From: Bifidobacterium vansinderenii
Lineage (GTDB): Bacteria > Actinomycetota > Actinomycetes > Actinomycetales > Bifidobacteriaceae
Reading direction: 5' to 3'
Length of the DNA: 34,719 nt
NCBI RefSeq assembly: GCF_002234915.1
Contig: NZ_NEWD01000025.1
Span: 1-34,719 of the forward strand
Part shown: positions 7,416 to 14,291 of the stretch, piece by piece
Layout of the letters: the number at the start of each line of letters is the position of its first letter
Numbering within the stretch: the first letter of the stretch is position 1
Program-made: the position numbers and the translations under genes
The notes under the pieces: model-generated
The model's database searches: none
Told to the model about the DNA's origin: nothing
What the model saw: the letters and a program-made list of their open reading frames with translations, nothing else

Positions 7416-9887
7416 ATGACTATCGCTTTGGACTCCGCAGTATCGTCGCTGATGACGAACAAACGGCGCGTCGGAGCGTTGAAATCACTGGGCGTGATCA
7501 CCGTACGCGACGCGCTCGCCTACTATCCGTTCCGCGTGACCGACCCCGTGCCGGTGACGCCGATCCGCCGCATCACCGTCGGCGTGAAAGCCGCGTTCGT
7601 AGCCACCGTTCGGCAGACCCGCGTGGTGCCGATGAACGGTCGACGTGGCGGACGTGTGGAATCCATTCTCGACGACGCCGAATTCTCCTATGAATACGGC
7701 AGCGCGCCCGGAACGGTACGACTGACGTTCTTCTCACATAATCGTGGCTACGGTGACTGGATGGCGTCCCGCCTGGTCCCCGGTTCGGTGGTCGTGGTGT
7801 CCGGCGATCCGAGCATATTCAACGACAATCTGCAGTTCACCCATCCCGACGTGGTCGTGGTGCGCACGCCGGATGGAATGCCCGCCGAAATCGACTCCGT
7901 AGAGGCGGGTCTGGCCAAGGCATCCCGACCGCAGCCGGTATATCACGCCAGCTCGCGCATATCGTCCGACCATATTCATGAGTCGATTCTCGGATTCATG
8001 CGACTACTGGCATCGGGCGGTGTGCCCGAGACGCCGGATGCGAATGCCGATGCAGGCAAGACCGGCGGCTTTGCGCCGGCTGGGGCGGAGGAGTCGGTGC
8101 TGCCGATCGTGCCGGCCATGCTGGCCCACGCGATTCCCGACGTTCTGCCCGAAACCGTGCGCGAGCGCAACGGTTTGATGCACCGAGCCGAGGCGTTCTG
8201 CGCCATCCACAATCCCGACTCCGTCAAACAGTTCCGCGACGGCATCCGTACTCTTCGTTTCGAGGAGGCGTTCGTTTCACAGACCGCGCTGCTCAAGGCG
8301 CGCAGGCAGAGCGACGGCATCGAGGCATACGCGTGCGGGGAGCCGCACGATCCCAACGAATCGTTCAAGCAGCGGTTCATCGCGTCACTGCCGTTCTCGT
8401 TGACCGGCGGACAGCAGCAGGTGATCGATGACATCGCCGCCGACATGGCCAAACCGTCGCCGATGCAGCGACTCCTGCAGGGCGAGGTCGGCTCCGGCAA
8501 GACCGTGGTGGCCGTGGCCGCCATGCTGCAGGCCGTGGATGCCGGTCATCAGGCCGTGCTGGTCGCTCCCACGCAGGTGCTGGCCGAACAGCATTACGAG
8601 AGCATCGGCCGCATGGTGGGCAAGCAGGGCGTGCCCGTGCTACTGCTTACCGGTGGCATGAAGCTTGCACAGCGGCGGCGCGTGCTGGCGCAGGCGGCGA
8701 GCGGCGACCCGTGCATCGTGGTGGCCACGCACGCCGCATTTTCCAAGAGCTTTCAGGCGCCGAACCTGGCGCTCGCCGTGATCGACGAACAGCACCGGTT
8801 CGGCGTGGAACAGCGCGAGACGCTGCGACGCAAGTCGGAGAAGGCGCCGCACTTGCTGGTCATGACGGCCACACCGATCCCGCGCACTGCCGCGATGACA
8901 TGGTTCGGTGATCTTGACATCTCGTGGCTGACGGAACTGCCCGGCGGACGCAAGCCGATCCGCACGATCGTCGTTCCCGAGGCGGACGGGCGAACCATGG
9001 GGCGCATGTTCGCGCACATCCGTGCACGCGTGGACGCGGGGGAGCGGGCGTATATCGTCTGCCCGCGCATCGACGAGGACACCGAGGACGAAACCGACGA
9101 CGGCACCTCGACGAAGTCGGGCGGTCGGTCCGGCAAATCCGGCGGCGGCAAGGGCAAGGGCGCGCGCGGCGGGCGTGGTTCCGGTCGTGGCGGTTTACGC
9201 GGCGAGGAGTACGCCACGTACATCGAGGATCCGTTCGAGGAGCTTGCCGACGATGAGGATGCGGAGGAGAAGCCGCCGCTGCATTCCGTCGAGGAGATTT
9301 CCCGACGTCTGGCCGCGCTGCCGCAGTTCGCGGGCATTCGCATCGCCACGCTTACCGGGCGTGATGACGACGATACCAAACGTGAGGTGATGGAGGGCTT
9401 CTCGTCCGGTGATACGCCGGTGCTGGTGGCGACCACGGTGATCGAGGTCGGCGTGGACGTGCCGCAGGCCAGCTGCATCGTGATCTTCGACGCCGACCGT
9501 TTCGGCCTGTCGCAGCTGCACCAGCTGCGCGGTCGTGTGGGCCGTGGCGGTACGCACAGCTGGGCGTTCCTGATCTCGCGCGCCGAACCGGATTCGATCG
9601 CCGCGCAGCGATTGGAGGTCATCCGCACGTCCACCGACGGCGCCGACATCGCGCAGGCTGATCTGGAGCTACGCGGCGCGGGCGACGTGCTCGGCGACGC
9701 GCAGTCGGGCGGCCGCTCGTCGCTGAAGCTGCTACGCGTGGTCAAGGATGCGGACATGATCGGCGAGGCGCGCGAGCAGGCGCGCGAACTGCTGGCGGCC
9801 GATCCGACGCTTGCCGGTGCCACCGAACTTGCCGGAGCCGTGCTCGACTTCACCCGCGGCAACGAACAGTTCATCACCAGCACGTGA
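7416..9887 (+). CDS. recG: ATP-dependent DNA helicase RecG
   Basis: RecG remodels stalled replication forks and branch-migrates Holliday junctions. The N-terminal wedge region contains the family phrase SLGVITVRDALAYYPFR. Helicase motifs follow: Walker A GEVGSGKT, the RecG-type box DEQHRFGVEQR, VMTATPIPRTAA, TTVIEVGVDVPQAS and QLRGRVGRGG. From 7416 the length is 823 residues, well above the roughly 690 usual for RecG. The excess lies mainly in two low-complexity stretches. One is in the wedge/helicase linker. The other is an acidic then Gly/Lys/Arg-rich insertion in the second helicase domain (about residues 550-630). An in-frame ATG at 7407 would add three residues; I favour 7416 because of the -10-like element 7 nt upstream. 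rsmD follows on the same strand after about 60 nt. Confidence 0.92.
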   Translation: MTIALDSAVSSLMTNKRRVGALKSLGVITVRDALAYYPFRVTDPVPVTPIRRITVGVKAAFVATVRQTRVVPMNGRRGGRVESILDDAEFSYEYGSAPGTVRLTFFSHNRGYGDWMASRLVPGSVVVVSGDPSIFNDNLQFTHPDVVVVRTPDGMPAEIDSVEAGLAKASRPQPVYHASSRISSDHIHESILGFMRLLASGGVPETPDANADAGKTGGFAPAGAEESVLPIVPAMLAHAIPDVLPETVRERNGLMHRAEAFCAIHNPDSVKQFRDGIRTLRFEEAFVSQTALLKARRQSDGIEAYACGEPHDPNESFKQRFIASLPFSLTGGQQQVIDDIAADMAKPSPMQRLLQGEVGSGKTVVAVAAMLQAVDAGHQAVLVAPTQVLAEQHYESIGRMVGKQGVPVLLLTGGMKLAQRRRVLAQAASGDPCIVVATHAAFSKSFQAPNLALAVIDEQHRFGVEQRETLRRKSEKAPHLLVMTATPIPRTAAMTWFGDLDISWLTELPGGRKPIRTIVVPEADGRTMGRMFAHIRARVDAGERAYIVCPRIDEDTEDETDDGTSTKSGGRSGKSGGGKGKGARGGRGSGRGGLRGEEYATYIEDPFEELADDEDAEEKPPLHSVEEISRRLAALPQFAGIRIATLTGRDDDDTKREVMEGFSSGDTPVLVATTVIEVGVDVPQASCIVIFDADRFGLSQLHQLRGRVGRGGTHSWAFLISRAEPDSIAAQRLEVIRTSTDGADIAQADLELRGAGDVLGDAQSGGRSSLKLLRVVKDADMIGEAREQARELLAADPTLAGATELAGAVLDFTRGNEQFITST

Positions 9888-9933
9888 TTGCCGTTCGGGC
9901 CGTGTGATCGCCGGACTGCGCTGTGCGGCCGTG

Positions 9934-9939
9934 CATAAT
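9934..9939 (+). promoter_or_regulatory. rsmD: Predicted -10 box of rsmD (leaderless)
   Basis: CATAAT, one mismatch from TATAAT, lies exactly 7 nt before the ATG at 9947. This suggests transcription starts at the start codon and that rsmD is expressed apart from recG. No good -35 box is visible. Confidence 0.5.
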
Positions 9940-9946
9940 GGTTGGT

Positions 9947-10546
9947 ATGCGTATTATTGCTGGACGATTCAAGGGTTTTGAGATTACCACGCCGAAGACC
10001 GGCACCCGCCCCACCACCGACCGTGCCAAGGAGGCGATCTTCTCGCATCTGACGGCGATCGGCGTGCTCGACGACGCGCGCGTGCTCGACCTGTTCGCCG
10101 GCACCGGCGCGCTCGGCATCGAGGCGCTGTCCCGTGGCGCGAAATCGTTAGTTGCGGTGGAGTCGGCCGGTCCCGCGTCGGCGATGCTGGGCAAGTCGTT
10201 CGGCCGGCTGAAGCAGTCACGCGCGTGGAAGTCCGACATGTCGGCACGCGTGATCAAGGCGAAGGCCGAGAAGTTCGCCGCCGGTGCGGCTGGCGGGCCG
10301 TTCGACCTCGTATTCATCGACCCGCCGTACGTGTTCGGTACGGAGGACTGCAATGCGTTGCTGCGTGATCTGACCGTGAACGGCATGGTCGATCCGCAGG
10401 GCGTGATCATGCTGGAGCGTTCCGCGAGGTCCGATGATCCCACGGCCCCGGAGGGTTGGGAGATCACGCAGGTGCGCACGTATGGCGAGACCGCGGTGTT
10501 CTACTTCGAAACCGTGATCGAGGAATCCGTCGACAACATGGAGTGA
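9947..10546 (+). CDS. rsmD: 16S rRNA (guanine(966)-N2)-methyltransferase RsmD
   Basis: This 199-residue protein begins MRIIAGRFKGFEITTPKTGTRPTTDRAKEAIFSHL, the classic RsmD N-terminus. The SAM-binding region reads VLDLFAGTGALGIEALSRGA. The N2-guanine methyltransferase catalytic motif is DPPY (in VFIDPPYVFG). It methylates G966 of 16S rRNA in the assembled small subunit. The longer open frame starts at 9923, but homology and the -10-like CATAAT place the true start at 9947. The stop codon lies inside a 9-bp hairpin (10541-10567). Confidence 0.93.
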   Translation: MRIIAGRFKGFEITTPKTGTRPTTDRAKEAIFSHLTAIGVLDDARVLDLFAGTGALGIEALSRGAKSLVAVESAGPASAMLGKSFGRLKQSRAWKSDMSARVIKAKAEKFAAGAAGGPFDLVFIDPPYVFGTEDCNALLRDLTVNGMVDPQGVIMLERSARSDDPTAPEGWEITQVRTYGETAVFYFETVIEESVDNME

Positions 10547-10567
10547 GCCCATGGGTGTGGCTCACTC
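10541..10567 (+). terminator. Hairpin overlapping the rsmD stop codon
   Basis: GAGTGAGCC (10541-10549) pairs perfectly with GGCTCACTC (10559-10567), and the TGA stop lies in the left arm. There is no T-tract. It could stabilise or terminate the mRNA. It abuts a repeat unit that starts at 10569. Confidence 0.4.
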
Positions 10568-10568
10568 C

Positions 10569-10618
10569 GGCTCCCCTCAGTCGGTTGTCGCCGACGGCTC
10601 CCTTCAGGGAGGGGAGCC
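10569..10618 (-). repeat. Two-hairpin repeat, type B, reverse orientation
   Basis: On the minus strand this reads: hairpin I (GGCTCCCCTCCC, loop, GGGAGCC), hairpin II (GTCGG-loop-CCGAC), then the tail CTGAGGGGAG. Hairpin II differs in sequence from other type B copies but still pairs. It lies in the convergent rsmD/trmD gap. Confidence 0.8.
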
Positions 10619-10651
10619 GAGGAACAGGGAGTGACGGCTTGTTTGTGGTGT

Positions 10652-10699
10652 CACCTCATCCGTCACGCTTCGCGTGCCACCTTCCCCTCGAGGGGAAGG
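10652..10699 (-). repeat. Two-hairpin repeat, type A, 48 bp, reverse orientation
   Basis: On the minus strand: CCTTCCCCTCGAGGGGAAGG (hairpin I), TGG, CACGCGAAGCGTG (hairpin II), then ACGGATGAGGTG. It differs from the copy at 11810-11857 by one base in the hairpin I loop region. Together the two bracket trmD in opposite orientation. Confidence 0.9.
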
Positions 10700-10716
10700 A
10701 GAAAGCATAAGAGCTT

Positions 10717-10768
10717 GGCTCCCCTCCGTGGGAGGGGAGCTGGCCGCCGTATGGCGGACTGAGGGGAG
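10717..10768 (+). repeat. Two-hairpin repeat, type B
   Basis: Hairpin I is GGCTCCCCTCC-GT-GGGAGGGGAGC, then TGG. Hairpin II is CCGCC-GTAT-GGCGG, and the tail is ACTGAGGGGAG. It ends about 12 nt beyond the trmD stop codon. The tail GAGGGGAG could also pair with the initial CTCCCCTC, giving an alternative fold. Confidence 0.85.
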
Positions 10769-10779
10769 TCAAGGAGAAG

Positions 10780-11763
10780 CTAGTGGCGGGGGTGCTGGCC
10801 GGAGACGTTCCAGCCCAGGGCCATGAGGGTCTTGCGGTCGGCCTTGCTCAGCGCCTTGCAGTCAAGCTCCTCCACCAGATCCGGGCGAATGCGCGTGGTA
10901 CGTTCCATGGCCTCGTCGCGGCGATAGCGGTCCACCTTGCCGTGATCGCCGCTGGTGAGCACAGGGTCCACGGCGATGCCGCGCCACGTGGCCGGCTTAG
11001 TGAACTGGCGATGCTCGAGCAGCGGATCGCCGGTGTACGACTCCTCGACGATCGACTCGGGGTTGCCCATGAATCCGGGCACGAGTCGCACGATCGCCTC
11101 GATCATAGCGGACACGGCCACCTCGCCGCCGTTGAGCACGTAGTCGCCGATCGAATACTCGCGCACTTCCACGCCCTGCCGCGCATAGTATTCAGGCACG
11201 CGCGCGTCGATGCCTTCATAGCGGCCGCATCCGAACACCAGATGATCAGCGCGTGACAGTTCGGTCGCATCGGCCTGCGTGAACAGCGGCGCCGACGGAT
11301 TGGGGAAAATCAGGATCGGCTTGGGGGAATCGGTCGTCGCCTCGGCCGGTGCGGAATTTGCGATAGCGGGGTCATCCGTGGAATCAACGGAGTTGCCATC
11401 GCCATCATCGGAACCGTTGGAATCATCGACGTTGTCGTCATCGTCGGCACTGTCGTTGGCCTCGTCGTCCGTGCCGATCAGGCGGAAATCGCGCGACTGC
11501 ACGGGCTGGCCGTTATCGTCGAACGACACGGGAGCCAGACCCATGACGTCGTCGAGGCACTGCGCCCATACTTCGGGCTTCATCACCATGCCGGCGCCGC
11601 CGCCGACCGGGGTATCGTCCACGGAATGATGCACGTCGTGCGTCCAGTCACGCAGATTGTGGGCGGTCACACTGAGCAGCCCCTTGTCCTGGGCCTTGCC
11701 GAGCAGACTGAGCTTCAGCACGTCGAAGTACTCGGGAAACACGGAAACAATGTCGATACGCAT
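10780..11763 (-). CDS. trmD: tRNA (guanine(37)-N1)-methyltransferase TrmD
   Basis: TrmD makes m1G37 in tRNAs reading CNN codons and so prevents frameshifting. The protein begins [25 protein letters not shown] and carries the SPOUT trefoil-knot motifs GCGRYEGID (178-186) and [11 protein letters not shown] (204-214). It is 327 residues long against roughly 240-280 for most homologues. The surplus is an acidic Asp/Ser/Asn-rich stretch at about residues 97-147, just before the knot. The open frame extends upstream, but homology fixes the start at 11763. In many bacteria trmD lies directly after rimM; here about 6.4 kb, mostly the sugar locus, separates them. A TAGGCT -10-like box lies 8 nt before the start, so it probably has its own leaderless promoter. 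Confidence 0.94.
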   Translation of the reverse strand: MRIDIVSVFPEYFDVLKLSLLGKAQDKGLLSVTAHNLRDWTHDVHHSVDDTPVGGGAGMVMKPEVWAQCLDDVMGLAPVSFDDNGQPVQSRDFRLIGTDDEANDSADDDDNVDDSNGSDDGDGNSVDSTDDPAIANSAPAEATTDSPKPILIFPNPSAPLFTQADATELSRADHLVFGCGRYEGIDARVPEYYARQGVEVREYSIGDYVLNGGEVAVSAMIEAIVRLVPGFMGNPESIVEESYTGDPLLEHRQFTKPATWRGIAVDPVLTSGDHGKVDRYRRDEAMERTTRIRPDLVEELDCKALSKADRKTLMALGWNVSGQHPRH

Positions 11764-11765
11764 AA

Positions 11766-11777
11766 TAGGCAAGCCTA
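11766..11777 (-). promoter_or_regulatory. trmD: trmD promoter region with palindrome
   Basis: TAGGC-AA-GCCTA is a perfect inverted repeat. Its minus-strand reading TAGGCT (11772-11777) can serve as a -10 box 8 nt before the trmD ATG. A protein bound here would cover both -10 and start codon. No -35 box stands out. Confidence 0.4.
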
Positions 11778-11809
11778 CCGTCTGCGCCCGAACTCCCGTC
11801 TTTTCTCGT

Positions 11810-11857
11810 CCTTCCCCTTGAGGGGAAGGTGGCACGCGAAGCGTGACGGATGAGGTG
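11810..11857 (+). repeat. Two-hairpin repeat, type A, 48 bp
   Basis: Hairpin I is CCTTCCCCTTGAGGGGAAGG, followed by TGG. Hairpin II is CACGC-GAA-GCGTG and the tail is ACGGATGAGGTG. It lies in the divergent gap between trmD and the dehydrogenase gene. It is the left, plus-oriented partner of the minus-oriented type A copies at 17870 and 18031 beyond the sugar locus. Confidence 0.9.
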
Positions 11858-11918
11858 CACGCAATCAGCGAATGAATCGACCGCGACGCAGTCGCGCACA
11901 ACCAGAAACCCCACACAT

Positions 11919-11937
11919 CACGAATCGTCGATCCGTG
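11919..11937. promoter_or_regulatory. Imperfect 19-bp palindrome upstream of the dehydrogenase promoter
   Basis: CACG-A-ATCG-T-CGAT-C-CGTG has 8 of 9 pairs around a central T. It lies about 25 nt upstream of the proposed -35 box, where an activator or repressor could bind. A second inverted repeat, AAAAC-N5-GTTTT, is at 11943-11957. The 11764-12146 gap holds only these elements, a type A repeat and the promoter. Confidence 0.4.
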
Positions 11938-11961
11938 CCCATAAAACGTCGTGTTTTCGCC

Positions 11962-12016
11962 TTCCCAAAGCCGCGGGCAGGGGCTATATTATCTTTCGTA
12001 AGTAACTTTAAAAAGT
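11962..12016 (+). promoter_or_regulatory. Promoter and ROK-type operator of the dehydrogenase operon
   Basis: TTCCCA (11962-11967) and TATATT (11985-11990) are 17 nt apart and form a plausible promoter. The palindrome ACTTT-AA-AAAGT (12005-12016) lies just after the predicted transcription start, where bound protein would block initiation or elongation. Nearly the same palindrome is found at 16342-16353 upstream of the ROK gene, so I infer a shared operator. Confidence 0.55.
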
Positions 12017-12146
12017 AAAAAACAAAAGTTGCGAACGCGGCGAGAAAGCACCCGGACGTCGGGCGGCCGACGAACCGGAACATAACAGCAAACCGATCAC
12101 ACGATCAACACCAACGGGAACCTTCCCGCAGAACAAAGGAGTTGCC

Positions 12147-13208
12147 ATGGAAGGAATGATGAAGGCGGCCTACCTGCCCGGAAACAGCACGGTCGATCTG
12201 CGCGAGATCCCGATCCCGAAGCCCGGCTACGGCCAGGTGCTCGTCAAGATGAAGGCGTCCACCATCTGCGGCAGCGACATCCGCGCCATCTACCGCGAGC
12301 ACACCGGCAAGGGCCCGGAGGGCTACCAGAACAAGGTCGCCGGTCACGAGCCGTGCGGTCAGGTCGTTGAGGAAGGCCCGGGCGTGCGTCGCTTCAAGGC
12401 CGGCTCCCGCGTGATCGTCTACCACATCTCCGGCTGCGGTCTGTGCCACGACTGCCGCATGGGCTACCAGATCTCCTGCTCCTCCCCGCTGCGTGCCGCA
12501 TACGGCTGGCAGTGCGACGGCGGCATGGAGGAATACGTGGTGTGCGACGAGAAGGACCTCATTGAGCTGCCCGACGAACTGACCTACACCGACGGCGCAC
12601 AGGTCGCCTGCGGCTTCGGCACCGTCTACGAAGGCATCGAGAAGATCGGCATCTCCGGCAACGATGCGGTGCTGGTCACCGGCCTCGGCCCGGTGGGTCT
12701 CGCCACCCTGATGCTGGCTCGCAAGCTCGGCGCGAACAAGCTCATCGGTGTGGAGAACAACCCCTACCGTCTCGAGCTCGCCCGCAAGATGGGTCTCGCG
12801 GACGTGGTCCTCGACTCCAACGAGAACACCGTCGACGAGATTCTCGACCTGACCGGCGGCCACGGCGTCGAACGCGCCATCGACACTTCCGGTGCGGATC
12901 CGGCCCGTCAGATCGCCATTCGCGCCACCCGCGCCTGGGGACGCATCGCACTAGTCGGCGAAGGCGGCACCGTGCACTTCAACCCGAGCCCGGATCTGCT
13001 GCACGGCCAGAAGACCATCTACGGCAGCTGGGTGACCAGCCTCGCCCGCATGGAGACCCTGGTCGAGGAACTGGTTCGTTGGAACCTGCACCCGGAGGAT
13101 CTCGTCACCGACCGCTTCTCTATCGACGACGTGTCCAAGGCTTACGAGCTGATGGACAAGGGCGAGTGCGGCAAGGTCGCCATCTGCTTCGACGAGGAAC
13201 TCAAGTAG
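12147..13208 (+). CDS. Zinc-dependent medium-chain dehydrogenase (polyol/sugar dehydrogenase type)
   Basis: This 353-residue protein belongs to the zinc medium-chain dehydrogenase family that includes sorbitol and threonine dehydrogenases. Catalytic zinc ligands are visible as C41 (TICGSD) and H67-E68 (GHEPCG). Structural zinc cysteines are C97, C100, C103 and C111. The nucleotide-binding motif is GLGPVG (179-184), and an acidic residue (E203) at the end of the next strand suggests NAD rather than NADP. The substrate cannot be read from sequence; the symporter and cupin nearby point to a sugar, polyol or sugar acid. AAAGGAG lies 6 nt before the ATG, in a leader of about 150 nt. It is the first gene of a plus-strand unit, 24 nt before the DUF4867-like gene. 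Confidence 0.85.
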   Translation: MEGMMKAAYLPGNSTVDLREIPIPKPGYGQVLVKMKASTICGSDIRAIYREHTGKGPEGYQNKVAGHEPCGQVVEEGPGVRRFKAGSRVIVYHISGCGLCHDCRMGYQISCSSPLRAAYGWQCDGGMEEYVVCDEKDLIELPDELTYTDGAQVACGFGTVYEGIEKIGISGNDAVLVTGLGPVGLATLMLARKLGANKLIGVENNPYRLELARKMGLADVVLDSNENTVDEILDLTGGHGVERAIDTSGADPARQIAIRATRAWGRIALVGEGGTVHFNPSPDLLHGQKTIYGSWVTSLARMETLVEELVRWNLHPEDLVTDRFSIDDVSKAYELMDKGECGKVAICFDEELK

Positions 13209-13232
13209 TCGCCCGTCGCAAGGAAACCGACC

Positions 13233-13898
13233 ATGATCCTGCATAACGTACTCACCGAACCGGAGGCATTCGCGCCCTACGGCCGTGTGCTCCCCGACGA
13301 CTACGACTTCAGCCAGCTGATCGGCGTGCTCAACGAGAACACCGACGCGCCGGCCGACGGCGTGGTCTACGTGCCCAGCTTCGACAAACTCGAAGGCCTG
13401 CCCGTGTTCCTGGATCTGCGCGACCGCATCTTCGGCGGTCTGACGATCCAGGCCGGGTACTGCAACGGAACCAACACCACGCTCAACGCGCTGGAATGCC
13501 ACCGTGGCATCGAGGTGCTGGTAGCTGCCGACGACATCGTGCTCATGCTCGGCAAGAAGCAGAACATCGAGATGAACGACGGCGACTACGCGCTCGACAC
13601 CTCCACGATCGAAGCGTTCCTCGTGCCAGCCGGCACGGCCGTGCTCTACTACGAGACGACCATGCACTACGCGCCGGCCACCACTAGAGGATCGTTCCGC
13701 ACGGCGATCGTTCTGGTGGAGGGCACCAACACCGACAAGCCGCTCATCCACCCCGGCAACGAGGAGGATCGCATCCTGTGGGCGCGCAACAAGTGGCTGC
13801 TCGCGCATCCGGACTCCCCGGAGGCGGCTGAAGGCGCCTACGTGGGGCTCAAGGGCAAGAACCTCGACCTTAACGAGGATCTGACCATCCCCGCGTGA
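13233..13898 (+). CDS. DUF4867-like cupin protein
   Basis: This 221-residue protein resembles the uncharacterised DUF4867 family. Its opening LTEPEAFAPYGRVL also recalls the ureidoglycolate lyase (AllA) cupin fold. Candidate metal-site residues follow cupin spacing: H90 and E94 in ECHRGIEVLV, then PAG (132-134) and H145 in VPAGTAVLYYETTMHYAP. There is no signal peptide, so it is probably a cytoplasmic enzyme acting on the product or substrate of the upstream dehydrogenase, for example as a lyase, isomerase or lactone-handling enzyme. That role is inferred from position only. AAGGAAA lies just before the ATG. Codon use is like its neighbour, and the two are surely co-transcribed. Confidence 0.7.
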   Translation: MILHNVLTEPEAFAPYGRVLPDDYDFSQLIGVLNENTDAPADGVVYVPSFDKLEGLPVFLDLRDRIFGGLTIQAGYCNGTNTTLNALECHRGIEVLVAADDIVLMLGKKQNIEMNDGDYALDTSTIEAFLVPAGTAVLYYETTMHYAPATTRGSFRTAIVLVEGTNTDKPLIHPGNEEDRILWARNKWLLAHPDSPEAAEGAYVGLKGKNLDLNEDLTIPA

Positions 13899-13926
13899 GC
13901 GGCCGGCGTCGGTCGTCGCCTGACGA

Positions 13927-13947
13927 ATGACGATGACGATGACGATG
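13927..13947 (+). repeat. Short tandem repeat (ATGACG) x3.5
   Basis: ATGACG is repeated three full times plus ATG, about 30 nt after the DUF4867-like stop codon. It is noncoding and may vary in copy number between strains. Confidence 0.6.
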
Positions 13948-13986
13948 TGGCTGGGCGGGTGAATGTCTGGCTGAGTGGTGTCTGAT

Positions 13987-14036
13987 CCCTCCCCCTGTCG
14001 CGGCTCCGCCCCGACATCCCCCTCCCTCGGAGGGAG
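13987..14036 (-). repeat. Two-hairpin repeat, divergent type C, reverse orientation
   Basis: On the minus strand: hairpin I CTCCCTCCGAGGGAG, a G-rich link, hairpin II TGTCG...CGACA, and a purine tail GGGGGAGGG. Sequence differs from the other type C copies, but the order of elements is the same. Confidence 0.65.
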
Positions 14037-14053
14037 AACATTCCTTCGGGTGT

Positions 14054-14103
14054 GCTCCCTCCGAGGGAGGGAGCTGGCCGGCGGTCGCCGGACTGAGGGA
14101 GGG
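14054..14103 (+). repeat. Two-hairpin repeat, type C
   Basis: Hairpin I is GCTCCCTCCGAGGGAGGGAGC, with TGG sharing its end. Hairpin II is CCGGCG-GT-CGCCGG and the tail is ACTGAGGGAGGG. With the inverted unit at 13987 it forms a head-to-head pair between the cupin and symporter genes. Confidence 0.85.
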
Positions 14104-14197
14104 CCCGACCCCCGTGTCCGCACATCTGCGTCCTGCACGCCATCGATCGTCAACGCCGATCCCCATTCGCAATCTCTCCTGAAGCATCTCCTTCCTC

Positions 14198-14229
14198 ACG
14201 GCTGCGGGCCTGTGCTCGCAGCCGTCTTT
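14198..14229 (+). terminator. Intrinsic terminator or attenuator before the symporter gene
   Basis: ACGGCTGCG (14198-14206) pairs perfectly with CGCAGCCGT (14217-14225), followed by CTTTC. The T-tract is short, so termination may be partial. It lies about 65 nt upstream of the symporter ATG and could separate its transcription from the dehydrogenase-cupin unit. Confidence 0.55.
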
Positions 14230-14291
14230 CCGTATCTCGTGCTCGATGGCGAGCCGGGAACGGCCCCTGTTCTTCGACGCAAAGAGGCATC

